Assembly (NCBI GenBank): GCA_905215725.1
Contig: CAJMRD010000038.1
Span: 1-19,769, forward strand
Length of the DNA stretch: 19,769 bases
Origin: an uncultured bacterium
GTDB taxonomy: Bacteria; Actinomycetota; Coriobacteriia; Coriobacteriales; Coriobacteriaceae
Direction: 5' to 3'
Numbering within the stretch: the first letter of the stretch is position 1; the number at the start of each line of letters is the position of its first letter. The notes under the pieces were generated by a model. That model was not told the DNA's origin. It worked only from the letters and a program-made list of their open reading frames with translations, and made no database searches. Made by a program: the position numbers and the translations under genes. Below, one piece after another: positions 1 to 7,348 of this stretch.

Positions 1-74
1 AAACCCACCGGCGCGGCCCGCTTTTTACGCACGCTGTTCGCTTGCGAATCGAAGGTGAATACTTTTCCCGGTAC

Positions 75-1043
75 CTAGTACTGCTCGATGCCCATGTAGC
101 GACGAATCTCGGGGCTGTGGTCGAACACCTTGCCGCGGGCGGCACGCAGCTCGCAGCTCATCGCGTAGAAGAAGATCGGCTCCAGGTACGAACGCACGCT
201 GGCAGGCACTTCACCCACGCCGTACTCGAGCGCATCGAGCACCATGACGGTATCGGTGTGCGTGTTGAGGAACGCAAGAGCGCGCTCCTCCATGGGGCGG
301 CACTCGCCCGATCCGAGCTGCACAAAGTAGAACACGCCGGGCTCGGTGGCTTCGAACGGGCCATGGAAGTACTCGCCGGAGTGGATGTAGCAGCAGTGCT
401 GCCACTGCATCTCCATGAGCGAGCAGATCGCCATGGCATAGGTCTGGCTAAAGTTGGGGCCGGAGCCCAGGATATAGAAGAACTTGTGCTGCTGGCAGAG
501 CTCGGCAAAGCGGGCGCCCAGCTCGGCGTTGACCTTCTCACGGGCGGCGGGCAGCAGCGCATCCATCTGCTTGAGGCCCTCATACATGTCGGCGAGTGCC
601 TCGTAGCCTTCCTGCTGGTCGAGCAACTCGGCGGCGATCAGAGCGCCGATGCCCTGCGGCACCTCAGCCTGCGACACACCCTCACCCCACGGATAGACCC
701 AGGTAGTCCACTTGCCGTTGTCGATCTTTGAGCCCTCGCAGTCGGTAAGGGCAATGACCTCGGCACCGGCGGCCAGCGCCATCTCGCAGCCGTCGACGAC
801 CTCCTGCGTGTTGCCGCTGTGGCTGCAGGCGATGACGAGCGACTTCTCGCCAAGACTCTTGGGAGCCATCAGGCAAAACTCGCGCGCCGTGTAGACCGTC
901 GAGGTAAACGTGGTGGCCTCACGCTTGAGCAGTTCGTTGGCCGGCATCAGGTCGATCATCGAACCGCCACAAGCGATCCAAAAGACGTTCTCGATCTTGC
1001 CCTTGCGCTCGATGATTTCCTGAACCAGATCGTGTGCGTTCAT
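75..1043 (-). CDS. SIS-domain sugar-phosphate deglycase/isomerase (SIS enzyme 1)
   Basis: 322 aa with two SIS (sugar isomerase) folds, the double-SIS layout of fructosamine-6-phosphate deglycases (FrlB type) and of the GlmS isomerase half. A phosphate-binding loop is seen at residues 75-81 (HSGNTQE), and the active-site block EYFHGPFE at 224-231 is shared with the other two SIS enzymes here. It is expected to act in the cytoplasm on a ketose- or aminosugar-6-phosphate; the substrate cannot be read from sequence. The ATG at 1043 is preceded by AAGGAGGAG seven bases upstream. It follows GntR regulator 1 by 144 bases on the same strand but has its own promoter-like sequence and repeats in that gap, so GntR1 probably controls it. 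No transport gene adjoins it. It could be a glucosamine-6-P isomerase-like enzyme rather than a deglycase. Confidence 0.88.
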   Translation of the reverse strand: MNAHDLVQEIIERKGKIENVFWIACGGSMIDLMPANELLKREATTFTSTVYTAREFCLMAPKSLGEKSLVIACSHSGNTQEVVDGCEMALAAGAEVIALTDCEGSKIDNGKWTTWVYPWGEGVSQAEVPQGIGALIAAELLDQQEGYEALADMYEGLKQMDALLPAAREKVNAELGARFAELCQQHKFFYILGSGPNFSQTYAMAICSLMEMQWQHCCYIHSGEYFHGPFEATEPGVFYFVQLGSGECRPMEERALAFLNTHTDTVMVLDALEYGVGEVPASVRSYLEPIFFYAMSCELRAARGKVFDHSPEIRRYMGIEQY

Positions 1044-1077
1044 GCTGATGCTCCTCCTTGTGGGGCGGCTTTGAACG

Positions 1078-1101
1078 ACGACAGCTCGTACCTGCTGTCG
1101 T
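1078..1101. promoter_or_regulatory. inverted repeat in the SIS1 leader
   Basis: ACGACAGC (1078-1085) and GCTGTCGT (1094-1101) form a perfect 8-bp inverted repeat with an 8-base spacer. It lies between the predicted promoter and the ribosome binding site of SIS enzyme 1. It could be an operator or a leader hairpin; there is no T-tract to make it a terminator. Confidence 0.4.
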
Positions 1102-1182
1102 TCTATGTTGCCCTATTTATAGCACGTGTAACAACGCCCGTGAAGTCATCTCAGCAAATTTGTTCTATATTGTTCTATCTGT
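1100..1182. promoter_or_regulatory. three GTTCTAT repeats, candidate GntR1 sites
   Basis: GTTCTATGTTG (1100-1110), GTTCTATATTG (1162-1172) and GTTCTATCTGT (1172-1182) are direct repeats in the gap between GntR1 and SIS1. Two are back to back upstream of the predicted -35 and one lies just downstream of the -10. The placement fits binding sites for a local regulator such as GntR1; assignment to that protein is inference. Confidence 0.35.
1116..1144 (-). promoter_or_regulatory. putative promoter of SIS enzyme 1
   Basis: On the minus strand TATAAA (1116-1121) lies 17 bases from TTCACG (1139-1144), a sigma-70-like arrangement with a good -10 and a weak -35. It sits about 75 bases upstream of the SIS1 start codon. 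Predicted from sequence alone. Confidence 0.4.
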
Positions 1183-1187
1183 GGACG

Positions 1188-1943
1188 TTAGATGTCGAAG
1201 ACATAGCGCGAGCCCACGATCTTTTGGCGGCCGAGCAGTAGAGGGCGCCCGCCGGCGTCGGTAAAGTAGGCCTCCATATAGAAGAGCGGCTCGCCGACCG
1301 GCACCTCCAGCAGCGGGGCCGTCTGAGTATCGGCAAGCGCAATCTCCACGGTGCAGGGGTCGGACTTGAGCGGCGCGCGACCCGAATGCTCGGCAACGAG
1401 CGCAAAGATTGAGTTATCGGTGAGGTCCTCGTCGGCCAGCGTCTGCAGGTAGGGATGGTCGGCAAGCACAAAGGCGTTGTTCTCGAGCATGACGGGGATG
1501 CCGTCGGCCGTGCGCACGCGCTCGACCACGATAAGCTCGCAGCCGGGCTCTACGCCAAAGAACGCCGCATCCTCGCGCGTCGCCGCAACCACCGTGCGCG
1601 ATACCAGGCGCGCACCCGGCACCATGTCGTTGGCAGCGCAACCCTCGGAAAAGCTCTGAACGTCACCCTTCTGGACAATCTTGCGCTTGAGCTTGGGCGC
1701 GCACACGAACGTGCCCCTCCCCTGCTGGCGGTTGAGATACCCCGCGCGCGACAGCTCCTCGATGGCGCGGCGCACGGTGATGCGTCCCACGCCGTAGTAC
1801 TTCGCGAGCTCCATCTCGGAAGGAATGCGCGAGCCGGATGCGTACACGCCACGCGCGATCTCGCCCTTTAGGTCGTCCATAACCTGCTGGTACAGCGGCA
1901 CAGCGGACACCTCAGTGCGCTCGGTTTTATCATCGGATGCCAT
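1188..1943 (-). CDS. GntR-family (HutC/UTRA) transcriptional regulator 1
   Basis: 251 aa. The N-terminal winged helix-turn-helix covers about residues 15-80 (PLYQQVMDDLKGEIARGVYA, then SRIPSEMELA, ITVRRAIEEL and QQGRGTFV), typical of GntR proteins. Residues about 100-247 form a UTRA ligand-binding domain, which in this family binds phosphorylated sugars or related small molecules. The ATG at 1943 is two bases from the recQ stop (1946-1948), with GGAG seven bases upstream inside the recQ end, so translation is probably coupled to recQ. It precedes SIS enzyme 1 and is its likely regulator. It is paralogous to GntR2 at 4258-4977: both have RVRTADG in the UTRA domain and end in a GSRYV block. Confidence 0.92.
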   Translation of the reverse strand: MASDDKTERTEVSAVPLYQQVMDDLKGEIARGVYASGSRIPSEMELAKYYGVGRITVRRAIEELSRAGYLNRQQGRGTFVCAPKLKRKIVQKGDVQSFSEGCAANDMVPGARLVSRTVVAATREDAAFFGVEPGCELIVVERVRTADGIPVMLENNAFVLADHPYLQTLADEDLTDNSIFALVAEHSGRAPLKSDPCTVEIALADTQTAPLLEVPVGEPLFYMEAYFTDAGGRPLLLGRQKIVGSRYVFDI

Positions 1944-1945
1944 CG

Positions 1946-3925
1946 TTATGCTCCATTCCGTGCATGCTCGGACTCAAACTCTTCAATCGCCGCCATAAAC
2001 TGCTCGCCAAAGGCGTCGGCCTTTTTCTCGCCGATGCCGTTGACCTGGATAAGCTCGTCGCGCGTCTGTGGGCGTAGGCGGCACAGGCCGCGCAGGGCCT
2101 TGTCGGAAAAGACCATGTACGGCGCCATCTCCAGCTCCGTCGAGATCTCCTTGCGGAGGGCACGCAGGCGCTCGAACAGCTCGGCATCGTCGCCAACACG
2201 CGGGCGCTGATCCAGCTCGGCCTCCTCGCGCAGCAGATCGACGGCGCGGCGGGCGCGGGCCGAGGCCTTGCGCTTGGACGCACGACGCTTAACGGTAAAG
2301 GCGAACGCCTCATCCTCGACCTCGACGGCACGCGGACCCAGCCCCACGACCGGGTACTGCCCCTGCGAGGTGGCCAGATAACCGCGGCCGCACAGCTGGC
2401 CGATGATGTCCTTGATGCGCCCGACCGATTCGCTCGACAGCTCACCGTAGCCGCGGTCCTCGTCCAGATGCATCTGGCGAATGCGCTCGGTGTTGCCGCC
2501 GTGGAGCACATCGGCGATGAGCGACTTGCCAAAGCGCATGGGACGCGTGGCCACGTAGCGCACGGCGGCGCGGGCCATATCGGTGACGTCCTCGACCTCG
2601 AACTGCGTGAGGCAGTTGCTGCAGTTGCCGCAGCTCTCGACGTCGTCCGTGGCGGTGCCGCCCGTACTGGCCGCGGCATGCTCGGCCGCGGCCTCGTCGC
2701 CAAAGTAGCGCAGCATGTATTCGCGCAGGCAGCCGGTGGTATTGCAGTAGCCCTCCATCTGGCTGAGCAGACGATATCGATTCTGGAGCGCCCACGCGCG
2801 CTGCTCGTCGTCGAGCGCCTCATCGGCAGCATCGCCGCGGTCGATCAGAAAGCGGCGCATGCGAAAATCGTTGCCGTTCCACAGCAAGTAGCAGCTGGCC
2901 GGGTCGCCATCGCGGCCGGCGCGGCCCGCCTCCTGGTAGTAGGCTTCGATGCTCTCGGGCACGTTGTTGTGGATCACGTAGCGCACGTTGGGCTTGTCGA
3001 TGCCCATGCCAAAGGCGTTGGTGGCAACCATCACCTGGATATCGTCGTCGATAAAGGCGCGCTGGCTTTGGCGACGGGCGTCGTTGCCCATGCCGGCATG
3101 GTAGCGGCCAACGCGAATGCCGCTGGGGCCCAGTGCCTCGGCAAGCTCGCCCGCCAGCGCATCGACCGTCTTGCGGGTCGAGCAATACACGATACCGCTC
3201 TCGCTCGAATGCGCGATCACATAGTCGCGCACCCAGGCAGTCTTGGCCTTGTCGCCCATCTCCTCGCAACCAAAGTAGAGATTCTTGCGATCGAAGCCCG
3301 TCACCACCGTCGCAGGGTTTTGCAGGCCGAGCATCTGCTGAATGTCCGCACGCACGCGCTCGGTCGCCGTAGCGGTAAAGGCCGCCACGATAGGGCGCTG
3401 CGGCAGGGAATCGATGAACTCGCGAATCTGCAGATAGGCGGGGCGGAAATCCTGGCCCCATTGGCTCACGCAGTGGGCCTCGTCAATGGCCACGAGCGGC
3501 ACGCCGATGCCGCCGTCCGCCGCGGCCTCCTGCGCAAAAGCTAAAAAGCGCGGCTCGAGCAGGCGCTCGGGCGCCACGTACATAAGCTGGTAGCGGCCCT
3601 CGCGCGCCCGCTTGAGCACGGTGTTTTGCTGAGCCGGCGTAAGGCTGGAGTTGAGATAGCTGGGTCGCGCACCCGCCGCGAGCAACGCACGGGTCTGGTC
3701 CTCCATAAGCGACAGCAGCGGACTCACCACAAAGGTGATGCCGGGCAGCATGAGCGCGGGCACCTGGTAGCAAATGGACTTGCCGGCGCCCGTGGGCATA
3801 ACACCCAGCGCATCGCGGCCTGCAAGAATCGCATCCACCATGCGGTCCTGCCCCGGGCGAAACGAGGTGTAGCCAAAATAGGCGCCGAGCGTGTCAAGCG
3901 CCATCTGCTGCATGCTATCGGTCAT
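1946..3925 (-). CDS. recQ: ATP-dependent DNA helicase RecQ
   Basis: 659 aa, 3'-to-5' DNA helicase of recombination and repair. Visible are the FRPGQ motif (22-26), Walker A MPTGAGKS (43-50), DEAH (148-151) followed by the RecQ-specific CVSQWGQDFRPAY loop, motif VI QEAGRAGRDG (331-340), a zinc-binding region using C399, C432, C435 and C438 (C394 also near), a winged-helix region, and a C-terminal HRDC domain around 580-650 with helix-hairpin NGIGEKKADAFGEQF. The spacing between the first and second zinc cysteines is longer than in the E. coli protein because of an Ala/Thr-rich insert. The start ATG at 3925 has AGGAA just upstream. It is unusual to find it immediately upstream of, and probably coupled to, a sugar regulator (GntR1). 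Confidence 0.97.
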   Translation of the reverse strand: MTDSMQQMALDTLGAYFGYTSFRPGQDRMVDAILAGRDALGVMPTGAGKSICYQVPALMLPGITFVVSPLLSLMEDQTRALLAAGARPSYLNSSLTPAQQNTVLKRAREGRYQLMYVAPERLLEPRFLAFAQEAAADGGIGVPLVAIDEAHCVSQWGQDFRPAYLQIREFIDSLPQRPIVAAFTATATERVRADIQQMLGLQNPATVVTGFDRKNLYFGCEEMGDKAKTAWVRDYVIAHSSESGIVYCSTRKTVDALAGELAEALGPSGIRVGRYHAGMGNDARRQSQRAFIDDDIQVMVATNAFGMGIDKPNVRYVIHNNVPESIEAYYQEAGRAGRDGDPASCYLLWNGNDFRMRRFLIDRGDAADEALDDEQRAWALQNRYRLLSQMEGYCNTTGCLREYMLRYFGDEAAAEHAAASTGGTATDDVESCGNCSNCLTQFEVEDVTDMARAAVRYVATRPMRFGKSLIADVLHGGNTERIRQMHLDEDRGYGELSSESVGRIKDIIGQLCGRGYLATSQGQYPVVGLGPRAVEVEDEAFAFTVKRRASKRKASARARRAVDLLREEAELDQRPRVGDDAELFERLRALRKEISTELEMAPYMVFSDKALRGLCRLRPQTRDELIQVNGIGEKKADAFGEQFMAAIEEFESEHARNGA

Positions 3926-3956
3926 GGTTTCCTAACGTCCAAGTCATCTGCCGCCG

Positions 3957-3962
3957 ATTATA
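3957..3962 (-). promoter_or_regulatory. putative -10 box of recQ
   Basis: TATAAT on the minus strand, about 32 bases upstream of the recQ start codon. No convincing -35 is seen at 16-18 bases spacing (the nearest hexamers are GTGCTG-like), so this is tentative. Confidence 0.35.
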
Positions 3963-4037
3963 CGCCGCCACGCGGACAGCAGCACACGGCCGCCGCCCAG
4001 ACTAGTCGTTTAAGAACGCCCCCAACGGCTAAGGAGT

Positions 4038-4080
4038 GTCCCCAGGTGCCGGCAGAAAAGGAACGTCCCCAAGTGCCGGC
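4038..4080. repeat. tandem GTCCCCA-GTGCCGGC repeat
   Basis: GTCCCCAGGTGCCGGC (4038-4053) and GTCCCCAAGTGCCGGC (4065-4080) are near-identical direct repeats 27 bases apart. The same unit occurs twice at 12583-12614. In both places the pair leads directly into the large structured element, so it may belong to the same composite repeat. With the element (4109-4252) it accounts for most of the 332-base gap between GntR2 and recQ. Confidence 0.7.
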
Positions 4081-4108
4081 CCGGCAACGCCGATGTTTTG
4101 GCGCGGAC

Positions 4109-4252
4109 AGCGAAAGCCCGCCAGAGCGAGCAAGGTGCCTTGAAACGAGGTGGCATTGACCTTCTGGTCATGCCGCCGAAGTTGAAAGGCAGATTGCCGC
4201 TCTGGCGGGCTTGCAGCGTCGAGCCGTTGCGCGGTTTGGAAAACCGCGCAAC
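4109..4252 (+). repeat. structured intergenic element, copy 1
   Basis: A highly paired element. The outer stem of 15 bp (4114-4128 with 4198-4212) encloses a one-base bulge (A4129), GCAA paired with TTGC, a 3x3 internal loop GGT/AGA, and a long helix 4137-4190 broken by two tandem G.A steps and capped by TTCT. It is followed by the conserved TGCAGCGTCGA and a separate perfect 12-bp hairpin (4226-4237 with 4241-4252, loop GGA) ending five bases from the GntR2 stop codon. Copy 2 at 12652-12796 has the same fold with compensating substitutions. The strand is given as plus because the T.G pair and the G.A steps only make sense in that orientation; neighbouring genes run the other way. Function unknown; it could be an RNA, a 3'-end element or a palindromic DNA repeat. 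No T-tract follows either hairpin. Confidence 0.75.
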
Positions 4253-4257
4253 TAGAG

Positions 4258-4977
4258 CTACATGACCATAACGTAGCGCGATCCCACGTAGTACTGCTTA
4301 CCCATCAGGACCGGCTCGCCATTGGGACCCGTGAAGCCGGCACGCAGGTTGAGCAGCGGATCGTGCGGAGCAATGCCCAGCTCGGCCGCCTGCTCGGTAT
4401 TGGCACGAACGGCCTCGACCGTGCGGTAGCCAACCGAAACAATCGGCGTTCCGCCAACACGCTCGACCTCGGCAAAAATCGACTTGTCCTCAAGATCGGC
4501 CGTCAACAGCTCACGGTAGGCATCAAACGGCACAAAGATGTTCTCCTCAAAGATGGGCTCGCCGTCGGCCGTACGTACGCGCTTGATATGCAGCAGCAGC
4601 GCATCCTTCTGCAGGCCAAAGAACTCCATCTCGTTTTGGCGCGCCGGAACGATCTGGCGATCGATCACGTGCGCACCGGCCTTCATGCCGTTGCCGGCAC
4701 ACAGCGCGGTAAACGTCTGCAGCGTCGAGGCGTGAAACTGGCGATTGATGTGCGGCGTGGAGACAAAGGTGCCACGGCCCTGCTGCTTAACCAGGTAGCC
4801 ATCGGAGCACAGCTCCTCGACGGCGCGGCGCACCGTAATGCGGCTCACGTCGTACTGCTCGGCTAGCTCAAGCTCGGACGGAATACGCTCCTTGGGTGCA
4901 TAAACACCTTTCTCGATCGCATCCTTGATTTCGTCGTAAATCTGCTGGTAAAGCGGTGCATTTTTGGGCGCAGGCAT
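4258..4977 (-). CDS. GntR-family (HutC/UTRA) transcriptional regulator 2
   Basis: 239 aa. The N-terminal GntR winged helix-turn-helix covers residues 8-75 (PLYQQIYDEIKDAIEKGVYA, then RIPSELELA, ITVRRAVEEL and QQGRGTFV). The UTRA effector domain covers about 95-237, with RVRTADGEPI and the C-terminal QYYVGSRYV. A paralogue of GntR1, and likely a sugar-phosphate-responsive regulator. The ATG at 4977 is weakly served by AAGAG about 10 bases upstream. The 11-bp motif in its own promoter (5020-5030) recurs before the PTS operon and the exporter, so it may autoregulate and control those units (inference). It stands alone: 219 bases separate it from the YitT gene upstream, and the structured element separates it from recQ. 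Confidence 0.92.
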   Translation of the reverse strand: MPAPKNAPLYQQIYDEIKDAIEKGVYAPKERIPSELELAEQYDVSRITVRRAVEELCSDGYLVKQQGRGTFVSTPHINRQFHASTLQTFTALCAGNGMKAGAHVIDRQIVPARQNEMEFFGLQKDALLLHIKRVRTADGEPIFEENIFVPFDAYRELLTADLEDKSIFAEVERVGGTPIVSVGYRTVEAVRANTEQAAELGIAPHDPLLNLRAGFTGPNGEPVLMGKQYYVGSRYVMVM

Positions 4978-5019
4978 ATCTAATCACTCTTATCGAAATA
5001 TCGAAATAACTAATACGTA

Positions 5020-5030
5020 TATAACGTCTA
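5020..5030 (-). promoter_or_regulatory. shared motif site 1 (TAGACGTTATA)
   Basis: On the minus strand TAGACGTTATA lies 43-53 bases upstream of the GntR2 start. The same 11-mer pattern WAGWCGTTATA is found before EIIAB (11162-11172) and before the exporter (12444-12454). This is a candidate operator of a common regulator, most simply GntR2 itself. Confidence 0.4.
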
Positions 5031-5070
5031 GTTTCATATTACCTCATAATGATAAAACGATACACCCTCC

Positions 5071-5101
5071 CTACCAAAAAGCGACAGCTTCATTTTGGTA
5101 G
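5071..5101. repeat. small hairpin repeat P1 (GCGACAGCTT core)
   Basis: CTACCAAAA (5071-5079) pairs perfectly with TTTTGGTAG (5093-5101); the loop holds AGCGACAGCTTCA. It is the same type as 7203-7237 and 14715-14751, which have matching stems and a related core in the loop. It lies between the YitT gene and GntR2. Confidence 0.6.
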
Positions 5102-5115
5102 GTTTTATCTGGGCA

Positions 5116-5159
5116 AACGAGAGCCTCTCGAAAGCAACGGGGCTTTCGGGGGGCTCGTT
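5116..5159 (-). terminator. possible terminator hairpin after the YitT gene
   Basis: Inner stem CGAAAGC/GCTTTCG (5129-5135 with 5142-5148) is extended by AACGAG/CTCGTT (5116-5121 with 5154-5159). It lies 38 bases past the YitT stop in the direction of transcription. The tail is short (GTTTG), so termination would be weak; it may only stabilise the 3' end. Confidence 0.35.
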
Positions 5160-5196
5160 CGGATGGGTTGCGCAGGACCGGCAAAATGCCAATACC

Positions 5197-6204
5197 CTAC
5201 TTGCCGTCGTCCTGCTGCAGGCTGTCCTGTTCGCTGAGGCGCGCCTGCCTGCTGGCCATGCGTGCGGGCTTGTCGGGATCGGGAACGGCCGTGGGCATGG
5301 GCTCGTCGACATGACCACCCCACCAGCCGCCCACAAAGTTGAGCGTGTGGAACACGTTGATCACGGCGCCGGGATCAACGTCGCACACCAGCTTGATAAT
5401 GTCCTGACTCTCGTAGGTCGAGACAACGGTGTTCAGCAGGTACATCTTTTCGCGGCTATATCCGCCGACGACCTCGGCGCAGCTAATGCCGTGCTGAAAA
5501 TGGTTTACGTAGGCAGTCATGACCTCGTCTGCCTTGCGCGTCGTGATCTGCAGCGTCACGCGATCGTAGCGACGATAGAAACTGTCGATGGTCTTGGTCG
5601 AAATAAACTGGAACACGATGGAATACGCCGCCTTGTCCCAGCCAAACATAAAGCCAAAGATCGCCAGGATAAAGCAGTTGAAACCAAAGATGACGCCCCA
5701 GATGGTCTTGCCCGTGTGGTTGGAAACCCACAGCGCGATAAAGTCGGTGCCGCCGGTGGATGCGCCGGATTTAAGTGCGATGGCAGCGCCCAGACCCGAG
5801 ACCACGCCGCCAAAAATGATGAGCATGATCTTGTCGCCCAAAAATGGAGCGAAGTGAAAGACGTTGAGGAACAGCGACGAGAGCACGACCTGCATCATCG
5901 AGAAGATGACGAAGCGCTTGCTAATGCCGCTCCAACATAGGAGCGCCACGGGGATGTTGAGCGCGAGCATGCCGAGCGAGATGTCGATATGAACGCCACC
6001 CAGCGAGGTAACGCGATCGAGCAGGACCGCGACGCCGGTAAGACCGCTCGGAAGCAGGTCGGCGGGCTGAATGAACGCCTGGATCAGAAATGTCTGGAGA
6101 ACGGCGGAAATGGTGACCGCCACAGCAGTAATGGCGCGGCGGACGATGGTGAGGCGGCCGAGCACGAGCACTCGGTCCGTGAGCCGATCGATGGCGTTCG
6201 CCAC
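5197..6204 (-). CDS. YitT-family integral membrane protein (DUF161 + DUF2179)
   Basis: 335 aa. Five or so hydrophobic segments lie between about residues 20 and 210, with conserved stretches typical of YitT (LLPSGLTGVAVLLDR, GASTGGTDFIALW). A soluble C-terminal domain at about 215-305 (DRVTLQITTRKADEVMTAYV, then GGYSREKMYLLNTVVST) matches DUF2179. The last 35 residues are charged and probably disordered. Family members are widespread membrane proteins without a firmly assigned transport activity. The ATG at 6204 has GAAAGGAG upstream. It appears to be a single-gene unit, flanked by a repeat-rich gap upstream and a weak hairpin downstream. Confidence 0.9.
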   Translation of the reverse strand: MANAIDRLTDRVLVLGRLTIVRRAITAVAVTISAVLQTFLIQAFIQPADLLPSGLTGVAVLLDRVTSLGGVHIDISLGMLALNIPVALLCWSGISKRFVIFSMMQVVLSSLFLNVFHFAPFLGDKIMLIIFGGVVSGLGAAIALKSGASTGGTDFIALWVSNHTGKTIWGVIFGFNCFILAIFGFMFGWDKAAYSIVFQFISTKTIDSFYRRYDRVTLQITTRKADEVMTAYVNHFQHGISCAEVVGGYSREKMYLLNTVVSTYESQDIIKLVCDVDPGAVINVFHTLNFVGGWWGGHVDEPMPTAVPDPDKPARMASRQARLSEQDSLQQDDGK

Positions 6205-6249
6205 GCAGGCTCCTTTCGAAGGCAGATGTAGTTGTGGGATATGTCCGCG

Positions 6250-6255
6250 ATTGTA
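6250..6255 (-). promoter_or_regulatory. putative -10 box of the YitT gene
   Basis: TACAAT on the minus strand about 46 bases before the start codon. A TTGAAG lies upstream but at a 20-base spacing, longer than usual. Low confidence. Confidence 0.25.
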
Positions 6256-6342
6256 ACATGGAGCGTGCGGGGACGCTTCAATTCACCCTCTCTCGACAAC
6301 CAAAGCGGGACCAGCAACCCCACGACCAAAGGCCCAAATTAC

Positions 6343-6461
6343 AAGTGAGTAGACTTTAAGCGACCTGCAGAGCACACCCAAAACCGCCACCCCTGTGACC
6401 TGCGGTTTTACTAGAGCAGATGCGCTTTGTGCTCGTCCTGCACCAAAAAGCCTACTCACTT
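6343..6461. repeat. nested inverted-repeat element between the YitT and HAD genes
   Basis: Outer arms AAGTGAGTAG (6343-6352) and CTACTCACTT (6452-6461) are perfect complements, and after one mismatch CTTT/AAAG extends the pairing. Inside, AGCACA (6371-6376) pairs with TGTGCT (6428-6433), and AAAACCGC (6380-6387) pairs with GCGGTTTT (6402-6409). Pairings at three nested levels over 119 bases suggest one folded unit rather than chance. No open reading frame of note lies inside, and there is no terminator tail. It occupies much of the 354-base gap (6205-6558). Confidence 0.6.
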
Positions 6462-6497
6462 AGTCCGAATCGAAGCCAAACGGATCCAAATAGATGA

Positions 6498-6555
6498 CAA
6501 ATAAAGCCAATCCGCGGCAAAAGACGCGTGAATCAGTGCTTCTCGCGGCGGATTG
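6498..6555 (-). terminator. possible terminator of the HAD gene
   Basis: On the minus strand, starting a few bases past the HAD stop, CAATCCGC (6548-6555) pairs with GCGGATTG (6508-6515) and is followed by the T-rich tail GCTTTATTTGT. The loop is long (32 bases), which lowers confidence. Confidence 0.4.
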
Positions 6556-6558
6556 ACG

Positions 6559-7188
6559 CTACAAAGCGGCCAAAATGTCGGTCAGATTATCGATAACGGC
6601 ATCGGCTCGCGATTGATCGAGGTTGACACCCTCGTGCGGACGCAGCGCCAGGACGCGGGCGCCCGAGCGCTTGCCGGCCTCGATGCCCAAAGGCGAGTCC
6701 TCGATAACCAGGCACTCGGCAGGCTCCACCCCCAGCGCCTCCATGGCACGCAGGTAGATCTCGGGGTCGGGCTTAAACGCACTGCACTCGTGACCGCTGA
6801 TGGTGTAGTCCAGCACATCGGCGATACCGGCAATCTCTACCAGCTCGTCAATGAGCTCACGATAAGACGAGCTCGCGATGGCACACTTCACGCCGCGCTC
6901 GTGCAGTGCGCGCATCACCGGCTCCGTCTGCTCGTTGAGCAGCTCGGCATACGGAACGGGGTGGTCCGGGCTGTAGACCTGCTTGTACTCCACGCGAAGG
7001 CGCTCGCGCAGCTCAACATCGTCGGGCACCAGCGCCTCCCAAATGGCCGGCTCGTTAGACCCCGAAAGATCGGGGATCTCGTCAAAGTGGAACCCCTTCT
7101 CCTCCATAAACGCCACGCGACGACGGTTGTAGAACCACTCGGTATCGACCAGCACGCCGTCCATGTCAAACAGCACTGCTTTGATCAT
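6559..7188 (-). CDS. HAD-superfamily phosphatase, beta-phosphoglucomutase-like
   Basis: 209 aa from the chosen ATG at 7188. Motif I FDMDGVLVDTEW has the catalytic aspartates D8 and D10. A helical cap follows (about 15-80), then motif II in AIASSS, motif III lysine in KPDPEIY, and motif IV IEDSPLGIEA. This is the subfamily I arrangement shared by beta-phosphoglucomutases and small sugar-phosphate phosphatases. The ATG at 7188 lies six bases from GGAGGAG; the ATG at 7194 abuts it and longer readings would run into the hairpin repeat at 7203-7237, so 7188 is preferred. It is separated from the PTS operon by a strong terminator, so it is its own unit, though a link to sugar-phosphate metabolism is plausible from position. 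Confidence 0.9.
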   Translation of the reverse strand: MIKAVLFDMDGVLVDTEWFYNRRRVAFMEEKGFHFDEIPDLSGSNEPAIWEALVPDDVELRERLRVEYKQVYSPDHPVPYAELLNEQTEPVMRALHERGVKCAIASSSYRELIDELVEIAGIADVLDYTISGHECSAFKPDPEIYLRAMEALGVEPAECLVIEDSPLGIEAGKRSGARVLALRPHEGVNLDQSRADAVIDNLTDILAAL

Positions 7189-7202
7189 ACGCATCTCCTC
7201 CC

Positions 7203-7237
7203 ACCTGCCAAATAGAGACAGGTTTATTTTGGTAGGT
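7203..7237. repeat. small hairpin repeat P2 (GAGACAGGTT core)
   Basis: ACCTGCCAAA (7203-7212) pairs with TTTGGTAGGT (7228-7237) with one G.T pair. The loop carries TAGAGACAGGTTTAT. It sits immediately upstream of the HAD gene's ribosome binding site, so if transcribed the hairpin would be in the leader. Confidence 0.6.
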
Positions 7238-7282
7238 TTTATCCTGGGTTTTGCGACGCGACAGGCGTGCCCTCCCAAGAGC

Positions 7283-7315
7283 AAAAAAGGGGATGGGGCA
7301 CAAACCCCATCCCCT
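7283..7315 (-). terminator. Rho-independent terminator of the PTS-SIS2 operon
   Basis: On the minus strand an 11-bp perfect stem AGGGGATGGGG / CCCCATCCCCT (7305-7315 with 7288-7298) is followed by TTTTTT (7283-7288). It lies 34 bases past the SIS2 stop codon: a strong, canonical terminator that closes the operon. Confidence 0.92.
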
Positions 7316-7348
7316 CTCAATCAACCCGTAAGGTCTACTTACTTGTGA

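Noticed and set aside
2468..3544. Long plus-strand open frame (358 codons) opposite recQ
   Set aside because: It lies wholly antisense to a clear RecQ with all helicase motifs; the Ala/Val/His-rich product has no recognisable domain and reflects high-GC codon use.
4038..4080. Short direct repeats as a CRISPR array
   Set aside because: Only two units per site, no regular spacers, and no cas genes in the window.
4226..4252. 12-bp hairpins of the structured element as ordinary Rho-independent terminators
   Set aside because: No T-tract follows on either strand, unlike the true terminators at 7283-7315 and 15345-15387.
4038..4257. Repeat-rich gaps as insertion sequence remnants
   Set aside because: No transposase fragment, terminal inverted repeats or target duplication could be seen at either copy.
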